Source: Chamaelirium japonicum (taxonomy: Eukaryota; Streptophyta; Magnoliopsida; Liliales; Melanthiaceae). From it: DNA of 64,000 nucleotides. The stretch is taken from contig OX393549.1 of the NCBI GenBank assembly GCA_947650365.1, forward strand, positions 96,578,014 through 96,642,013, written 5' to 3'. Under the pieces are notes generated by a model. The model searched no databases. It worked only from the letters and a program-made list of their open reading frames with translations, and had not been told where the DNA came from. Within the stretch, counting starts at the first letter, position 1, and each line of letters opens with the position of its first letter. A program made the translations under genes and the position numbers. Of this stretch, positions 1 through 42,899 are shown piece after piece.

Positions 1-2
1 AT

Positions 3-629
3 TATCCACAAACGGATGGACAGACGGAGGTAGTCAACCGAATTCTTGGTAGCATGCTTAGATGCTTGACAGGTGAGAAACCATCCCAATAGGATGTGAT
101 TTTACCTCAAGCGGAATTTGCTTATAATAGCTCAGTAAATAGGTCCACAGGCAAATCCCCTTTTGAAATCATATATGGATACCATGTTCCCTATTTACTT
201 GATTGTACAACCATTTCCTATTATGGTCCTAAAAGCCATGATGCCATTGAATTATATTATGTTTTCAAAAATGTGCAGAAAGATGTACTTGATAGGCTGC
301 AGGTCTCCAATGCGAAATATAAAGTTGCTGCCGATAAGCACAAGGGGCAGAGACAGTTCTCAGAGGGTGACTTAGTGATGGCATATTTCAGGAATGTGAG
401 ATTTCCCATTGGCTCCCATCATAAGCTCAGTTAGAGGAGATTCGGGCTCTTTCGCATTCTGAAGAAGCTTGGCAAGAATGATTATATGCTAGAGCTTCCC
501 ACCGACATCGCTACATCACTGATCTTCAATGTGGCTGATCTTTTCGCATATCACGGGAGCACCTATGAGCCAGAGCCAGACACCACCGACGCTCCCTTCA
601 GATACTACAGTAGCCGAGGGTACCTGTGA
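3..629 (+). pseudogene. Ty3/gypsy integrase C-terminal remnant
   Basis: Reading frame 3 opens inside the integrase core (YPQTDGQTEVVNRILGSML) and continues through LPQAEFAYNSSVNRSTGKSP, the usual core end, to a C-terminal part with the expected FNVADLFAYHG motif near 525-560. Two in-frame amber codons break it: 90-92, where the family normally has a Trp codon, and 433-435. The upstream part (gag, protease, RT, RNase H) lies outside the window. In life the protein would insert retrotransposon cDNA into nuclear DNA. The purine-rich stretch at 680-701 and an LTR-like segment follow directly, so this is probably the 3' end of one element. Lineage within Ty3/gypsy is not resolved; no chromodomain is visible. 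Confidence 0.85.
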
Positions 630-701
630 CGACCAAGATCCAATAGCCCAGAGCCAAGACTCCTGAGACTGGAATGCCAAGATGGATGAGGTGAGGTGAG
701 G

Positions 702-948
702 TGTACAAGGCCACGAGTTAGCCCCACATCGCTAGGAGAGAAGGAGATCCTGAGCTACTTATATAATTTTTCCTCCCTAACATAGTAGACGCGTTTTAAA
801 ACCATGCGTCGCTACGGATTTCGTAAGAACTCCGTAGTTAAGCGTGCTCGAGCAAGAGCAGTACTAGGATGGGTGACCTCTCTAGGAAGTTCTCGTGCGG
901 GCACGGACAAAGCGGACAGTATCTTGTGTGTTTAGGGCGGATGCTACA
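702..948 (+). mobile_element. LTR-like segment carrying a 5S rRNA-like core (Cassandra-like)
   Basis: The segment begins TGTACAAGG directly after a purine-rich tract (GATGGATGAGGTGAGGTGAG) and ends ATGCTACA, giving TG...CA ends and 247 bp, the size of Cassandra-type TRIM LTRs. It holds a CCCACATCG block, a TATATAA box near 760 and a 5S rRNA-like core. Cassandra elements are the known plant retroelements with 5S sequence in the LTR. Here a gypsy pol end lies immediately upstream. No convincing primer-binding site follows at 949, which fits a 3' or solo LTR. Both boundaries are inferred from one copy only. Confidence 0.6.
826..897 (+). other. 5S rRNA-derived sequence inside the LTR
   Basis: About 70 nt match roughly nucleotides 40-110 of plant 5S rRNA, including AGTTAAGCGTGCT and AGTACTAGGATGGGTGACC, which is the internal RNA polymerase III control region. 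The 5' third of 5S and its 3' end are missing or altered, so this is not a 5S gene. In Cassandra elements such a segment is thought to give pol III promoter function to the LTR. Confidence 0.8.
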
Positions 949-1130
949 AACTCAGCGAGTGTCCTAGCTAGGGCGTCGGGATCCATGTTACAACTGTCAG
1001 ACTCACTAGATTCCCCTAATAGATATAGCCTACCCCTACGAGTTGGCATGCACACACAACGACAATCGATGCAAATGAAATGAGAACATATAATAAATGC
1101 AGGGGCTCCTACCTAAAGGTCACAACCATG

Positions 1131-1142
1131 CTCTGATACCAA
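1131..1142 (-). other. Primer-binding site of a minus-strand LTR element (initiator-Met tRNA type)
   Basis: The minus strand reads TGGTATCAGAGC, complementary to the 3' end of plant initiator methionine tRNA and the usual primer site of many plant LTR retrotransposons. It implies a minus-strand 5' LTR immediately to the right (higher coordinates). The gap 949-1130 shows no other recognisable feature. Confidence 0.65.
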
Positions 1143-1493
1143 AATGATGCAATACGATGCAGAGAAGACAGGAAACCAGTAGTTCTATTGGCGAGCAAGG
1201 TTTCACCGTAAATCAAGAACCTCAGGCAGGAATCGTTGTTCAGACAATCGCAGAGAATGATGGATTTAGCAAGTTACTACGAGCACCCTACAGTTCTCTT
1301 TCAGCATTCATAATTAAAATAATTAATGCTTAAATTATCGAGCACGAGTCAGTCCCGTAATATCAAGTACTAACAACTTAATGGGCAGGAATGAACACAC
1401 AATCTCTCGACAGTGGACAGCAATGAGCAGTTGATAATACACTAGAGATTTAACTGGTGGAACACGAAAGTACCTTGCCGAGTAGGAGTGGTC

Positions 1494-1781
1494 TTACTGA
1501 GGAGGTGATGATGGTACGGGAATGCTTTCTGGAGTCTCAAGGGCGTCCGGGTGAGGCGATGGCGGTGCCGGGACCTCCAAGTGTGATAAGATCGGTGTAG
1601 GGGTCTCGTTCGTCACCGGAGGAAGGTTAGCAAGCAGGTGGAGGCAAACAATGTTCCGGTGCACTGGTGCGTCCGGGTACCAGCGACGATGCCACTCGCT
1701 GATGCCGAGGCGGGTCTCAGCGTCACAAACAACGGTGTAGGTAATGCGCTCCACGTACTCCTCCACGCTCTCCTTCGGCAA
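1494..1781 (-). CDS. Unrecognised ORF in LTR-like region
   Basis: A 95-codon frame without an ATG at its 5' end (first listed codon TTG) runs on the minus strand. Its middle (ERITYTVVCDAETRLGISEW) looks protein-like, and its C-terminus is Pro-rich. A second minus frame starts with ATG at about 1866 (MADPDVDHGLIQDEDGYLDI) and overlaps its 5' part, so one frameshift could join them. I do not recognise a family. It sits between a TATA box and a primer-binding site, so it may be a retroelement-captured fragment or chance. Confidence 0.25.
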   Translation of the reverse strand: MPKESVEEYVERITYTVVCDAETRLGISEWHRRWYPDAPVHRNIVCLHLLANLPPVTNETPTPILSHLEVPAPPSPHPDALETPESIPVPSSPPQ

Positions 1782-2604
1782 ATTGAAAATCGAGGAAGGG
1801 GGAGTTGATGTCGAGGTATCCGTCTTCGTCTTGGATCAGGCCATGATCCACGTCTGGGTCCGCCATGTGAGCATACCGGGGTTGTGAGGGGAGGAAGGGT
1901 AGAGCGTGGGCTTGGGGTCGGGCTGCATAATAAGGGAACAGGACAAGGGTCGGGTCGGATCGGATCGGGCTTGGGGTCGGGTCACGAGAGGGGCTCAGGC
2001 TGGGTCACGAGGAGAGGAAGGGGGTGGGGTGGGGGCTGGGCCTCAGCAGAGGCAGAAGAGAAAAAGGGGGGGGGGGGGTCGAGCGGAGTCGCAGGGGGTG
2101 CGGCGCCGGGGCTGGCGGTGGCGCGAGATTACAGGGAGGAGGATGGGGCGGCGGGGCTAGGGTGCGGTCGGCTCGGGAGGGAAGACAGGGGCTGGGCGCA
2201 GGGATCGGGTGGAGCAGCGTCGCAGGGTGGAGGGGCGGGCCGGGCGGTGTCGCCGGGAGGATGGGAGGCGGAGGGGCCGGGGCCGGGGGCCCGCAGGCGG
2301 CCTACAAGGCAGGGGATAGGGGGGATCGTATGAGGCGAGAGAGAGGGGGATGGGTGGCGGTGTGAGGGGATCGGACCTGAGTGCGAGAGACGGGAGAGAG
2401 AAAGGCAAGGGCGGCTGGTTCTGTAAGTTGGGAAAACGGGTTTTCCGGCTAGGGTTTCACACACCTATGCTGGACCTAGGGTTTCACACACTAGGGTTTG
2501 GGGTTGGGTTTCATACGCCTCGCCCGGTTGTCGCTCAACACAAAGTGGAGAAACAAAAACTTTTTAATTTCATTATTCAGTGCCAACAAATAAGAGGGCT
2601 GGGG

Positions 2605-2616
2605 CCTTTATAAAGG
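2605..2616 (-). promoter_or_regulatory. TATA box of the minus-strand LTR
   Basis: The sequence CCTTTATAAAGG is self-complementary and contains TATAAAG on the minus strand, followed by GCCCCAGCCCTC, a typical LTR U3/R junction composition. Orientation is chosen from the primer-binding site at 1131-1142. Confidence 0.4.
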
Positions 2617-3101
2617 CTTACAATGACTACCCACATGGCCAACGGGCGAGGTGGGACTAAAACAACAATACAGAAAATAAAGACAAATAATAAAGATCAC
2701 TAGGATCGGTCCTGATCAGTTAATCACATCCACAAGCTAAGTTGGCGCCTCCTGCGCTGGTACACAAGCCACGGACGCGGTTCAGTGCTGATATCCGCAT
2801 CAAAACATATGAAGGGAAAAATTCTATAAGGTATATATGATACGGGCGAAAATTGTCGAACATATGAAGGGCAGTGTTGCTTGCTATATATAACATATGT
2901 ATGTAGTTTTATGCATGTACAAATTTACTCTTGAGCTATGTGAATCTATACATAATCCTACTTGTACTAGCCTATATGCCCATTATTTGTGTGTCATAGC
3001 TACAAGTATTTGGTTTCATGTCAGTGATGTCACTAAGATTGAGTCACATTTCCATAATTTCTAAAATTGCCATGGAATCAAAGCCAGATTATAGTCATAT
3101 C

Positions 3102-4192
3102 CATGGTACAAAATCTCGAGAAATATCGCGAAATATCGCGGTTTTCACATACCTCGGCACGAAATCCCTATTGTGATATCGAACGGAATGGAAATCACGA
3201 TAATATCTCGATAGATCCCGATATTTTAATCGATATATTTGTCGGCACGAAATATCGCAAAATTTAGTGGAAATTTTGAGATATTTCGGAAAATTTCGAG
3301 ATATTTCGGGATTTTGCACCGAAATGCTGGGACTTACTAGTTATAAAACGAGACTGGGGGTTTCCTTCTCAGCAGCTTATTTACATATAATAACATTTAA
3401 GTAAATGTTTCTCCATTTACTTTAAGTTATTATATGTAAATAAGTAAATACCCCCCATTTGATTTCAATAAAAATATCAAAAAAATCAAAAACCAAGTGA
3501 ATCAAAAAGTATACTTTCATTTTTAGTAGGAGAAAACATTTTTTTCGGTTTTTCATAAAATTTGTATGTTGGGAAAAGTGGTTAAATCAACTCATTTTTA
3601 GCTCAAAAAATTCCACAAGATGTAGAACTACAAGTACATTTAGAAAACCATAGTCCGTCAAAGAAAATTTTGAATGTATAAAAACTTTTCTTTATAAAAA
3701 CTCTTTTTTTCAGACTTAGTAAAAAAACAATGTTTTGCATTTTAGCATAATTTTTGCACGATTTCAAACTTGCACAACTTTCTTGTTTTAAGTCCGTTTT
3801 CAAAATCGTTTAAAGCATTATTTTAACAATCAACTAATCTTTATTTTGGAAACATTTTTATCCATAAAAAAGATTAAAAATCATTTTAAAAATATAGATC
3901 AAAACATGACCAAACAAGACTACACAAGACTCACAGATTCAAATGCATAATACATGTTTTGTGAAGCTCTACACCCTTAGATAGGGTACAAATATTATCT
4001 GAGTGTTCCAAATTGTGTATATATACTTGGTTTATGACTATGCAAAGATTCACTGAAAAATTCCATTAAAAAATCAATATTTCCACCATTTCTATAAATT
4101 CACAATATTTCCAAACTGTCGAAATATTTCCACGAAATATTTCCATATCCAAAGGATCGAAATATTGACCGAAATGGAAATTTCGAACCTTG
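3102..4192. mobile_element. Non-autonomous hAT element, CGAAATAT-rich family
   Basis: The 8-bp duplication GTCATATC lies at 3094-3101 and 4193-4200. The termini read CATGGTACAAAATCTC on the left and CAAGGTTCGAAATTTC on the right (reverse complement), an imperfect inverted repeat starting CA-GG as in hAT elements. The 200 bp inside the left end and 110 bp inside the right end are filled with variants of CGAAATAT and CGAGATATTTCGG. The middle (3.35-4.08 kb) is AT-rich with no coding sequence. It lies in the distal intron 9 of NRPC2. Confidence 0.8.
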
Positions 4193-4200
4193 GTCATATC

Positions 4201-6720
4201 GTGGTATACCAACTTTAAACATTGATCTGAAAGAGATCTGACTGCTTCCAAAGAGAGAATTATTCAATGTCAACCCAAGGGCCAAGACATTCCTTCCATA
4301 AAGGTGCCATTGTCAGATTTAAAACATGTAGGACAGCTGACAATGGAATGACTACCTCGGTCATAGTCAAAGTGGTTTCTATAGGTATCTACGACTTGAA
4401 AATGTCCATAAGCAGTGACTTGCCATCCGGAAAAAATTTACAAACTAATTTAAATATTGGTGGTTGGGAAGAATAAGTGGTGAAGATTCTAAAGGGGGAA
4501 TGGGCCTAAACTCTCGAAGGCTTAAAGGTTTACAAGTGAGCGTATATGAATCGATAATTTAAACATAAGGGAAGTTTCGGATATTTACAAAGAAAATATA
4601 TGCATCATAGCACCAATATGAATAGAGTTCAGAAAGTATGTCAGTTTAAGCAGGTCTAAGAAGTCGCAAAAGAATAATAGCAATAGAGCAGTACTTCTAT
4701 GCAACTGCAGTAATTTAATTCAAAGGACCACAGGGTAAGTTCTAGGTAACGTAATATGATATTTCTATTAAGAAAGACTTTCCAATAAATAATTCAAGAA
4801 GATAAGCAGTGCAGATGATAAACTAATCAAAAATCATATATGTTATACTTTTCTGATGGGAAATTTGCACTATTAATGAAGTACCTATGCAGAACAACAG
4901 GTATAAATATATGGAAGAAGATCTGGAATGTAAGTGCAAATTTATGCAGAAATAAGCAACTGAGCAGAGCATGAGAGCACTAGTGTATATTACTAAAACG
5001 ATTGCAGAGAAATTGGATAAGTAAGAAAAGTAGCGAGAGAAGAGAAAGGAATACGAAGTAGAAGAGAAAGAAAGCATAAAAAGCAAAAAAAAATACATAG
5101 CACAAGACATAGATTTACTCCATGCTCCAAGTCTCCTGGTTCACAGTGTCAGCCCTTTTCTTTAAAAAAGAAAGAAAGAACCCTAGCCATCTTTACCAAG
5201 ACCTTTGCCATGTCAAACTCAAATAAAAGAAAGTCAGAAAGACATCAAATGTAGGGAGCACGGTTTGAGAAGCAACAGGGTCTTATTTCATGTGGAGAAG
5301 GAATCTAGTGAACTTCCTTCCCCTTCAGCCATGTAGTCCTAAAAACCATATATCCGGATGCCTTCTTTTGATTACTGAAATGTCTGCAATCAAATTTATG
5401 TCAACGCCTTATTAGACTTCACATCACTTCTTATCTCAAATTCTCAATCGTTCATCAACATGTCACTAAAAAACCTAAATTATGTCAAGATCAAAGATAA
5501 AACCCCACTGATACTTGGAAAACGGCAAAATAAGATAAAACGTGATGCCAATAGAAGAAGTATGGCCCAAATTGACTTCATAGTCTTCTGTTTCATTCTA
5601 AACTAATCATCGGAGCAACAGATAACATCAATTGCCACAGTTGAACATAAATCACTACAAGTCAATGATTTGAACTTGCTCGGCCAACAAATTTGGATAG
5701 TATTCGAGGATGTCATTAGAGCTGGCAATTGGCCATGCATCAGAACTATTGCTCTACCTAGATTTTACAAGAACTTGACTAAAATCATTTTACTTCTAGG
5801 GAACTAGCACTAGTCACTGGTATTTACAAACAAACGAATACTTGTTGCATCTGGCATTGTGTTTTACCATCAGTTCTAACAATGCATCTGTTCGAGCAAC
5901 ATATGTTGCGTCATGGGAAAAGCAGCATGCTAGATCTCTACTTTGCAATGCTCAATAGAGAATAAGACAATATATTGGACTCTAATAAGTAACAATCAAT
6001 AGATCCCTACTGTGAATCCATCAAATTGGTATGGTTCTGTCTTCCTTTGCACTTCCAGGTTTTATTTCTCGATCACATCAGTGCACAAGGGATTTTCAGA
6101 ACTACATCTATGATCATATCACCTTGTTCAGTGCAGGAGAAGCTGGTCTGAAAAATTGTATGGTGGTTCCAGATTTTGGCATCCACTCTCTTTGCTTTTG
6201 TTGCCTCTGAGTTGGTTAAAAAAATTGCTGCTGTTATAGGTTTTATATCTGCTTCAGCTGGTTTGCAAATAACTATGCCTACATCAGGCAACCTCTTCCT
6301 CTATGGCTGTTCCCTCTGTCACTTTTTTATCCTGTTGTTTGCCTTTCATTGTAGCCTTGTAGGTGATAGAGCTGGAGTTGGGATCCCTTCCCTTGAGTGC
6401 ATTGTTCCATTAGCACTTCTTAACAATTTCTACAGCCTAAGCATTGAAGTAAATATAGAGGCTAGAGAGAAAGAATTGTGCCTGAGTGAAAGGACTATAC
6501 CCCACCAAACTTTAAGTAACTCAAATTTCTCGACTAACAACCCTAATCCCTATGGTTTTTTCAGTACAAAAAACGCCTTAATGCTAAATCGCAAGATGTC
6601 GTTCAGCCTTTCCACCCAAGAAGAGGTTAAGATTAATCCCTATCACTGAAGATTTACAATATTTATTTTTCATTACAAAAGGAAGTTCAAAGATAACCAG
6701 CAACAAATTTTATGTAACAC
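4201..6720. other. Non-coding intronic stretch
   Basis: This 2.5-kb stretch is AT-rich and holds no exon or element I recognise. A plus-strand frame at 6176-6649 (157 codons) and an opposing minus-strand frame at 6073-6291 overlap. Neither resembles a known family. Confidence 0.4.
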
Positions 6721-6794
6721 AAGCTAGGTAGCACGGACACTAACACAGATACGGAACACGACAAATCCTAAAAAAGTACGACACAACGCAATAT

Positions 6795-7165
<371 letters not shown>

Positions 7166-7928
7166 TAGTAATGCACGTGCTTGTCGGCACTCAAACGGCC
7201 ACCTTCGGCAGCATCGGCAATGCAGCGGCCGCCGAAGCACGACATTGAATACATGATCATTACTATATATATACTAGTAATACCCGTGCCTGTCGGCATT
7301 CCAACAACCGCCTTCGGCGATGCCCAGACTTCTCGCAATCTCCGTCGACTACCACCACCGCCACCGAAAAACACACCCCGCCTATGCGGTATCACACCCC
7401 CCAAGCGATGCTCAAACCTCTTGTAACTACATTGACCACCACCAATCGGCACGATAGCGAATGTCTTTGGCAATACTCCTCTGCCACCTTAGGTGGCCAC
7501 AGCCACCCTCTGGCGAGTCGACCTACCTTGTTAGACCAGCACTCTGCGAATCGACTCGCCGCGTCCGGCCAATACCCCGCAGACCTACCCAACAAGTCCC
7601 CATTTTTTTACAACAAAAAGCTCTAATGTATTCTTTCTTTTACAGTCAAGTCCTTCCCTCATCTGTTTCTTTCCTCCCCTCAACCTCACCCCTCCATCTC
7701 AACTCCATTCAATGTCATATGTTCTTTATCCCCCTCCCCAGGTCAATCACACTCATCTTAACCCTCATCTAAATCTCAGCCGCCAATTATCCAGTTATCC
7801 ACCCTCCAAATTAATCAGGGCCACTCTTTACCTCCTTAAGAATCCCTTCACTGTGACATTATATAGAATATAGATAGCGTCTGTCGGCACTGCCCCCGCC
7901 TCTGGCAAACTGCCCCTACACCCGTGTA

Positions 7929-7965
<37 letters not shown>

Positions 7966-8063
7966 TATTGGTGGTCCCGCCCCGGCCCGCCCCCCCCGGC
8001 GGAACGAGAGATATCGGTGGTCTCACCCCGCCCCCGGCGGAAAGAGAGAAAGGGGATCAATCC

Positions 8064-8791
8064 CAATGTAATTAAGGCGAGCCGAGGCGCCCGCCTGAGA
8101 CGAGAGACGAGGCGAGGCAAGGCTAGGGCGCCTCGCCTGAATCGAGACGAGAGTAGGTATATAAGCCGAAGCAAGGCGCCAGCCTTATATCGTGAGGCGC
8201 ATGAAGCACCAGACGATGGAGGCGCCCACCTCAATTAATCGAGGGTTTCGCCTCATTTAATCGAGGGTTTAGGTTGAAGCCAAAACTGAATCACACACGT
8301 TCTTTTGCATGCCATTTGGGGTTGAGTGTGATTCACCGGTCGGGTTGGGTATAAGTGTGTAACAGATGGTTGTGATTCAGTTTTGGCTTTAACCTATCTA
8401 ACCATATGAGGTTATAATTTCAAGATTCTGTAGCCCGTGGACTCAAAACTTCCATGCGACTGAGCGATCGGCACGATCAGGCTAGTGTTTCAACGTTGGA
8501 GCCGCCGACCGCCTTCAAAACTTTCTTTTCTCTTAATTTTTTAATTTAGTTTTTGATTCAGTTGTATAATATCATAATTCTTTATATGTTTACTTCACAT
8601 CTTCAAATCATTTTTTTTTCATCTTAATTGCAGACATCCAAGCCTAGAGCCCAATCTTAATTGCAGACATCCAAGCCTAGATCCCAATATGAGGATGATA
8701 TAAATTATAGAACTTGATTATGATGAGTTTTATTGATGTTTGATGGCACCTGCTATATGATTATGCGAACTTGTTTCAACTAGTTATTTTG

Positions 8792-8851
<60 letters not shown>

Positions 8852-9253
8852 GAATGCTAGAATGCAGCATCCCATTTAGATGCATCTAAAGGCGTTGGAA
8901 TGTGCTGATTTTTTGTTGATGTTCTATCCATGCCATGGATAGAAAATGCACAAAAAATCAGCACATTCCAAAACCTCTAAGTGCATCAAAATTGAAAGAA
9001 CTTTTTCGACCGTTTATTTAAATCATTTCAATTTTGATGCACCTAGAGGTTTTGGAATGTGCTGATTTTTTGTGCATGTTCTATCCATGGCATGGATAGA
9101 ACATTCACAAAAAATCAGCACATTCCAACACCTCTAGGTGCATCTAAATGGGATTACCGCATGCAGCATTAGCATGGATAGAACATTCACAAAAAATCAG
9201 CACATTCCAACACTTCTAGGTGCATCTAAATGAGATTACCGCATGCAGCATTC

Positions 9254-9345
<92 letters not shown>

Positions 9346-9455
9346 ATTTTTTTTCTTTGCACACCTTATTTCAATCAGGCACTCGCCTCGCCTCTCGCCT
9401 CAGGCGCCAGTAAGATTAAGCGTCTTGAGTCCGCCTTAACGGCATGACTACACTG
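8064..9455. mobile_element. Non-autonomous hAT element, GCCTCGCC-rich family
   Basis: The 8-bp duplication ATCAATCC lies at 8056-8063 and 9456-9463. The ends read CAATGTAATTAAGGCG on the left and, reverse-complemented on the right, CAGTGTAGTCATGCCG followed by TTAAGGCG. The left 170 bp and right 70 bp are saturated with GCCTCGCC/GGCGAGGC words. A separate palindromic element embedded in a microsatellite (8797-9341) occupies much of the interior. No transposase frame is present. Confidence 0.8.
8797..9341. mobile_element. Multi-palindromic MITE inside a TA/GA microsatellite
   Basis: A left (TA)n(GA)n tract mirrors a right (CT)n(TA)n tract. The core at 8851-9254 contains repeated inverted blocks around CAAAAAATCAGCACATTCCA and TCTATCCATGGCATGGATAG. 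An 81-bp segment near the right end (9092-9172 and 9173-9253) is tandemly duplicated with few changes. It is nested in the hAT element 8064-9455. Confidence 0.75.
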
Positions 9456-9469
9456 ATCAATCCAGACCA

Positions 9470-10756
9470 TGGTCGTCGGCTACCTTCATCGGCCCAGCCT
9501 CCAGTATTTGAACAAGCACCCTACATGTGCCATTATACACCTTCATACACCCTCACACACTACCCGACAAAACCGTTGATACTCTAGCATCGAAATACAT
9601 CCACACCTTCATACACCCTCACACCTACATGTGCCATTAAAACCGTTGATACTCTAGCATCGAAATACATCCACACCAAATATGTTCAGATGACCAAAAG
9701 TTTACATTAATCCATCGTAGAGGCCATCAAGCATAATCTCCTAGAAGCATATCACATGTAGCCTTAACTACAACACAACTCCTCTCTCTACCATTTTTTT
9801 CTCCCTTCCAAGATCCTGAACTTTTCAAAAAATAAAAAACAATCTCATTGGTTCTCGGAGGGAGCCTCGCAATGCAACTTGTCTATCAGAGTACCGTAGA
9901 CTAAATGGCACACTACCTGACACACTAGACAAGTCGACCCAACTATTTAAACTTAACGCAATAGAATTGATAGGTCCTGTCTTATAACCTCTTTGTTTAG
10001 ATTGTTCCTTGTCTAAGGAAGCCTCTGAAGGCTGCTCTTGGTGGCATGAGCTTAAATTGCTAACCACTCTCTTGCTAAGTTGCCTTGGTCAGATATTGAT
10101 ACTTATCTTAGAGTGTTGATGTCTAGTTGATAATGATAGGCAGTCGGAAAAAATGTCAACCTTTTGCGGAGCCTTCTTAATTAGAGTTGTGCTCCATAGT
10201 CTACGCCCATCTTAATGGGATAAGATTGGGATATTGATAATGACAAATTAAATGGGAAAAAATAACAAGTTTTTGCATGAATTTTATCTTGGGTACATCA
10301 ATCCAGAACAGTAAATATGCCTTTGAAGCTAATTATAATTAGAGTAATACTTAATTGAAAACCAAATTTTATTACATTTCGAATAAGCAATTGTATTATG
10401 TTTCTAAGTTCATGAGATTTTATTTGATTTATGAAAACAAGAGAATAACAACTAACTGAAACAGGGAATAAACCAGATAACATGATATTCTAAGAAAACA
10501 TCATGACAAGTAGGCTCCATTAATAATATATAATATATGATGCAAACTTGAGCAACGAATTTACAACTTCTCATAAGAAGCACAGATCATCAATTATTTT
10601 CAACAAGATAATATACAAACTGGGATATACAAAGCAACAAGGAAGAGGTTCAATGCTTCAACTACATCAAGAACTACATGCTAATCAAAGCACAAAAGAC
10701 TCATATTAGAAGTCCTCTATAATAAATATTCATACTATTGAAACACAATAGGCTAC
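9470..10756. other. Intron 9 sequence, no feature recognised
   Basis: This part of NRPC2 intron 9 holds a short direct repeat (ACACCTTCATACACCCTCAC near 9539 and 9603) and otherwise plain AT-rich sequence. No further NRPC2 exon was found between here and position 1. Confidence 0.4.
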
Positions 10757-41418
<30,662 letters not shown>

Positions 41419-41452
41419 ACTCGTTGTCTTGTGGGAAGCCAAGTCAATGAGT

Positions 41453-41956
41453 ATGGAGCTGGCATCAGAAGACTGCAGTGCCGCCGGTGGCGGAGGAGAA
41501 AGCCAAGTCACTCTCAGATCTCTTGCTTCCCCTATCAAGACGGCCGCTGACAAGTTCCCCATCGTCTCCACTTTTCACAAGGCAATCTGTCAATTTCCTC
41601 GGACATCATCATCATCATCATCGTCGAGGATTTCATATTCGGTTTTTCATGATGTTCGATGCAGGTGAGGGGTTTAGTTAAAGAACACATTAACTCCTTC
41701 GATTACTTCATCAACTACGGCATGAAGAAGATCATGGAAGCAAACGACCACCTCGTCTGCAGCTATGACCCCCTGAGATATCTTAGGTAAAACCGTTTCG
41801 CGTGTCTACTTTGATGAATAAGGAACTGCTTTTTTCGTTATTGAATGAAAAACCATTGGTCAGGTACACTAATATCTACGTTGGGATTCCTTCCTTCAGT
41901 AGAGACAAAATCACCGTGGAACTCACGCCCCACTTCTGCCGCCTCTCCGATTACAC
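41453..41956 (+). pseudogene. NRPC2 exons 1-3, copy B, inverted
   Basis: Exons at 41453-41581, 41665-41786 and 41864-41956 on the plus strand have the same lengths as copy A and no stop. Exon 1 starts MELASEDC; an upstream in-frame ATG at 41447 would add two residues. Its donor is GC, which is tolerated by the spliceosome. It points away from exons 4-9, which are on the other strand, so it cannot complete NRPC2. It is either silent, a source of antisense RNA, or a truncated transcript. Confidence 0.85.
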
Positions 41957-42135
41957 GTATACCAGTTCATCCACTCCTTTCTGTATATTTGTCAGTCTAG
42001 AAATTGTATATATTTATATTGTACGAACTTAATTATGATACGTGAAATTTAGCATGTGTTCAATTGCATACATCATTTACCATAACCATCAAACTTGATT
42101 TCCTTTTATTAGTAGGAGTTCATATTGATTTCAGA

Positions 42136-42738
42136 CACACACACACAATAAAATCAATAAGAACTCCTACTAATAAAAGAAAATCAAGTTTGATGGTTAT
42201 GGTAAATGATGTATGCAATTGAACACATGCCAAATTTCACGTATCATAATTAAGTTCGTACAATGAAAATATATAATATATACAATTTCTAGACTGACAA
42301 ATATCAGAAAGAAGTGGATGAACTGGTATACGTGTAATCGGAGAGGCGGCAGAAGTGGGGCGTGAGTTCCACGGTGATTTTGTCTCTACTGAAGGAAGTA
42401 GTGTACCTGACCAATGGTTTTTCATTCAATAACGAAAAAAACAGTTACTTATTCATCAAAGTAGACACGCGAAACGGTTTTATCTAAGATATCTCATGGG
42501 GTCATAGCTGCAGACGAGGTGGTCGTTTGCTTCCATGATCTTCTTCATGCCGTAGTTGATGAAGTAGTCGAAGGAGTTAATGTGTTCTTTAACTAAACCC
42601 CTCAGCGGCAATCTTGATAGGGGAAGCAAGGATCTGAGAGTGACTTGGCTTTCTCCTCCGCCACCGGCGGCACTGCAGTGATGCCGGCTCTATACTCGTT
42701 GTCTTGTGGGAAGCGCCAACAACCCAAAGAAGAAATCC
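42136..42738 (-). pseudogene. NRPC2 exons 1-3, copy C, degenerate but leader-proximal
   Basis: Tail-to-tail with copy B. Exon 3 (42332-42406) lacks 18 bp, removing six residues around NIYVGI. The exon 2 donor is AT instead of GT (42482-42483). The 3' part of exon 1, intron 1 and the first base of exon 2 are deleted, joining GCCGC to TGAGGGGTT at a shared TGA. The start codon is ATA (42691-42693), and exon 1 has 5-bp and 1-bp deletions. Yet only this copy continues into the 5'-UTR and its intron at higher coordinates. Confidence 0.85.
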
Positions 42739-42821
42739 CTGAAATCCGGACCTCAAATCTTCGGTTTGTAGAAAAAAAACACAGCTCCAAATGAAGAAAA
42801 GAGACATAGGGGAGGGCTTAC
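42739..42821 (-). other. Intron in the NRPC2 5'-UTR
   Basis: On the minus strand CCTCCG|GTAAGCCC opens and GGATTTCAG|GGATTTC closes an 83-bp T-rich intron within the leader preceding copy C. Sequence from about 42822 to 42900 would be the first, non-coding exon. It is inferred only from splice signals. Confidence 0.55.
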
Positions 42822-42899
42822 CGGAGGGGGAAGCGGAGGATCTTCAGATTCCCGCGTGGAGGAGGGCAATCTTCGGATCCCGGCGGTGTCTATCGTCGA

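Larger units (their letters stand above)
1145..2780 (-). mobile_element. Probable minus-strand LTR or leader region
   Basis: The primer-binding site at 1131-1142 and a minus-strand TATA box at 2605-2616 bracket a 1.4-kb stretch that includes a G-rich, GGGTCGGG-like block at 1870-2420. The order TATA, leader, primer site fits R-U5 of a minus-strand element. The outer LTR end was not found, so the right boundary is a guess. No second copy lies in the window for comparison. Confidence 0.4.

Noticed and set aside
826..897. Functional 5S rRNA gene
   Set aside because: Only the internal two thirds is present and flanking sequence is LTR-like; no TTTT terminator after the expected 3' end.
1884..2365. 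Gly-rich overlapping frames in the G-rich block
   Set aside because: Three overlapping frames without codon structure; LTR-like composition.
6176..6649. 157-codon plus-strand frame with hydrophobic N-terminus
   Set aside because: No family recognised, overlaps an opposing frame and lies in intronic AT-rich sequence; recorded only as unassigned.
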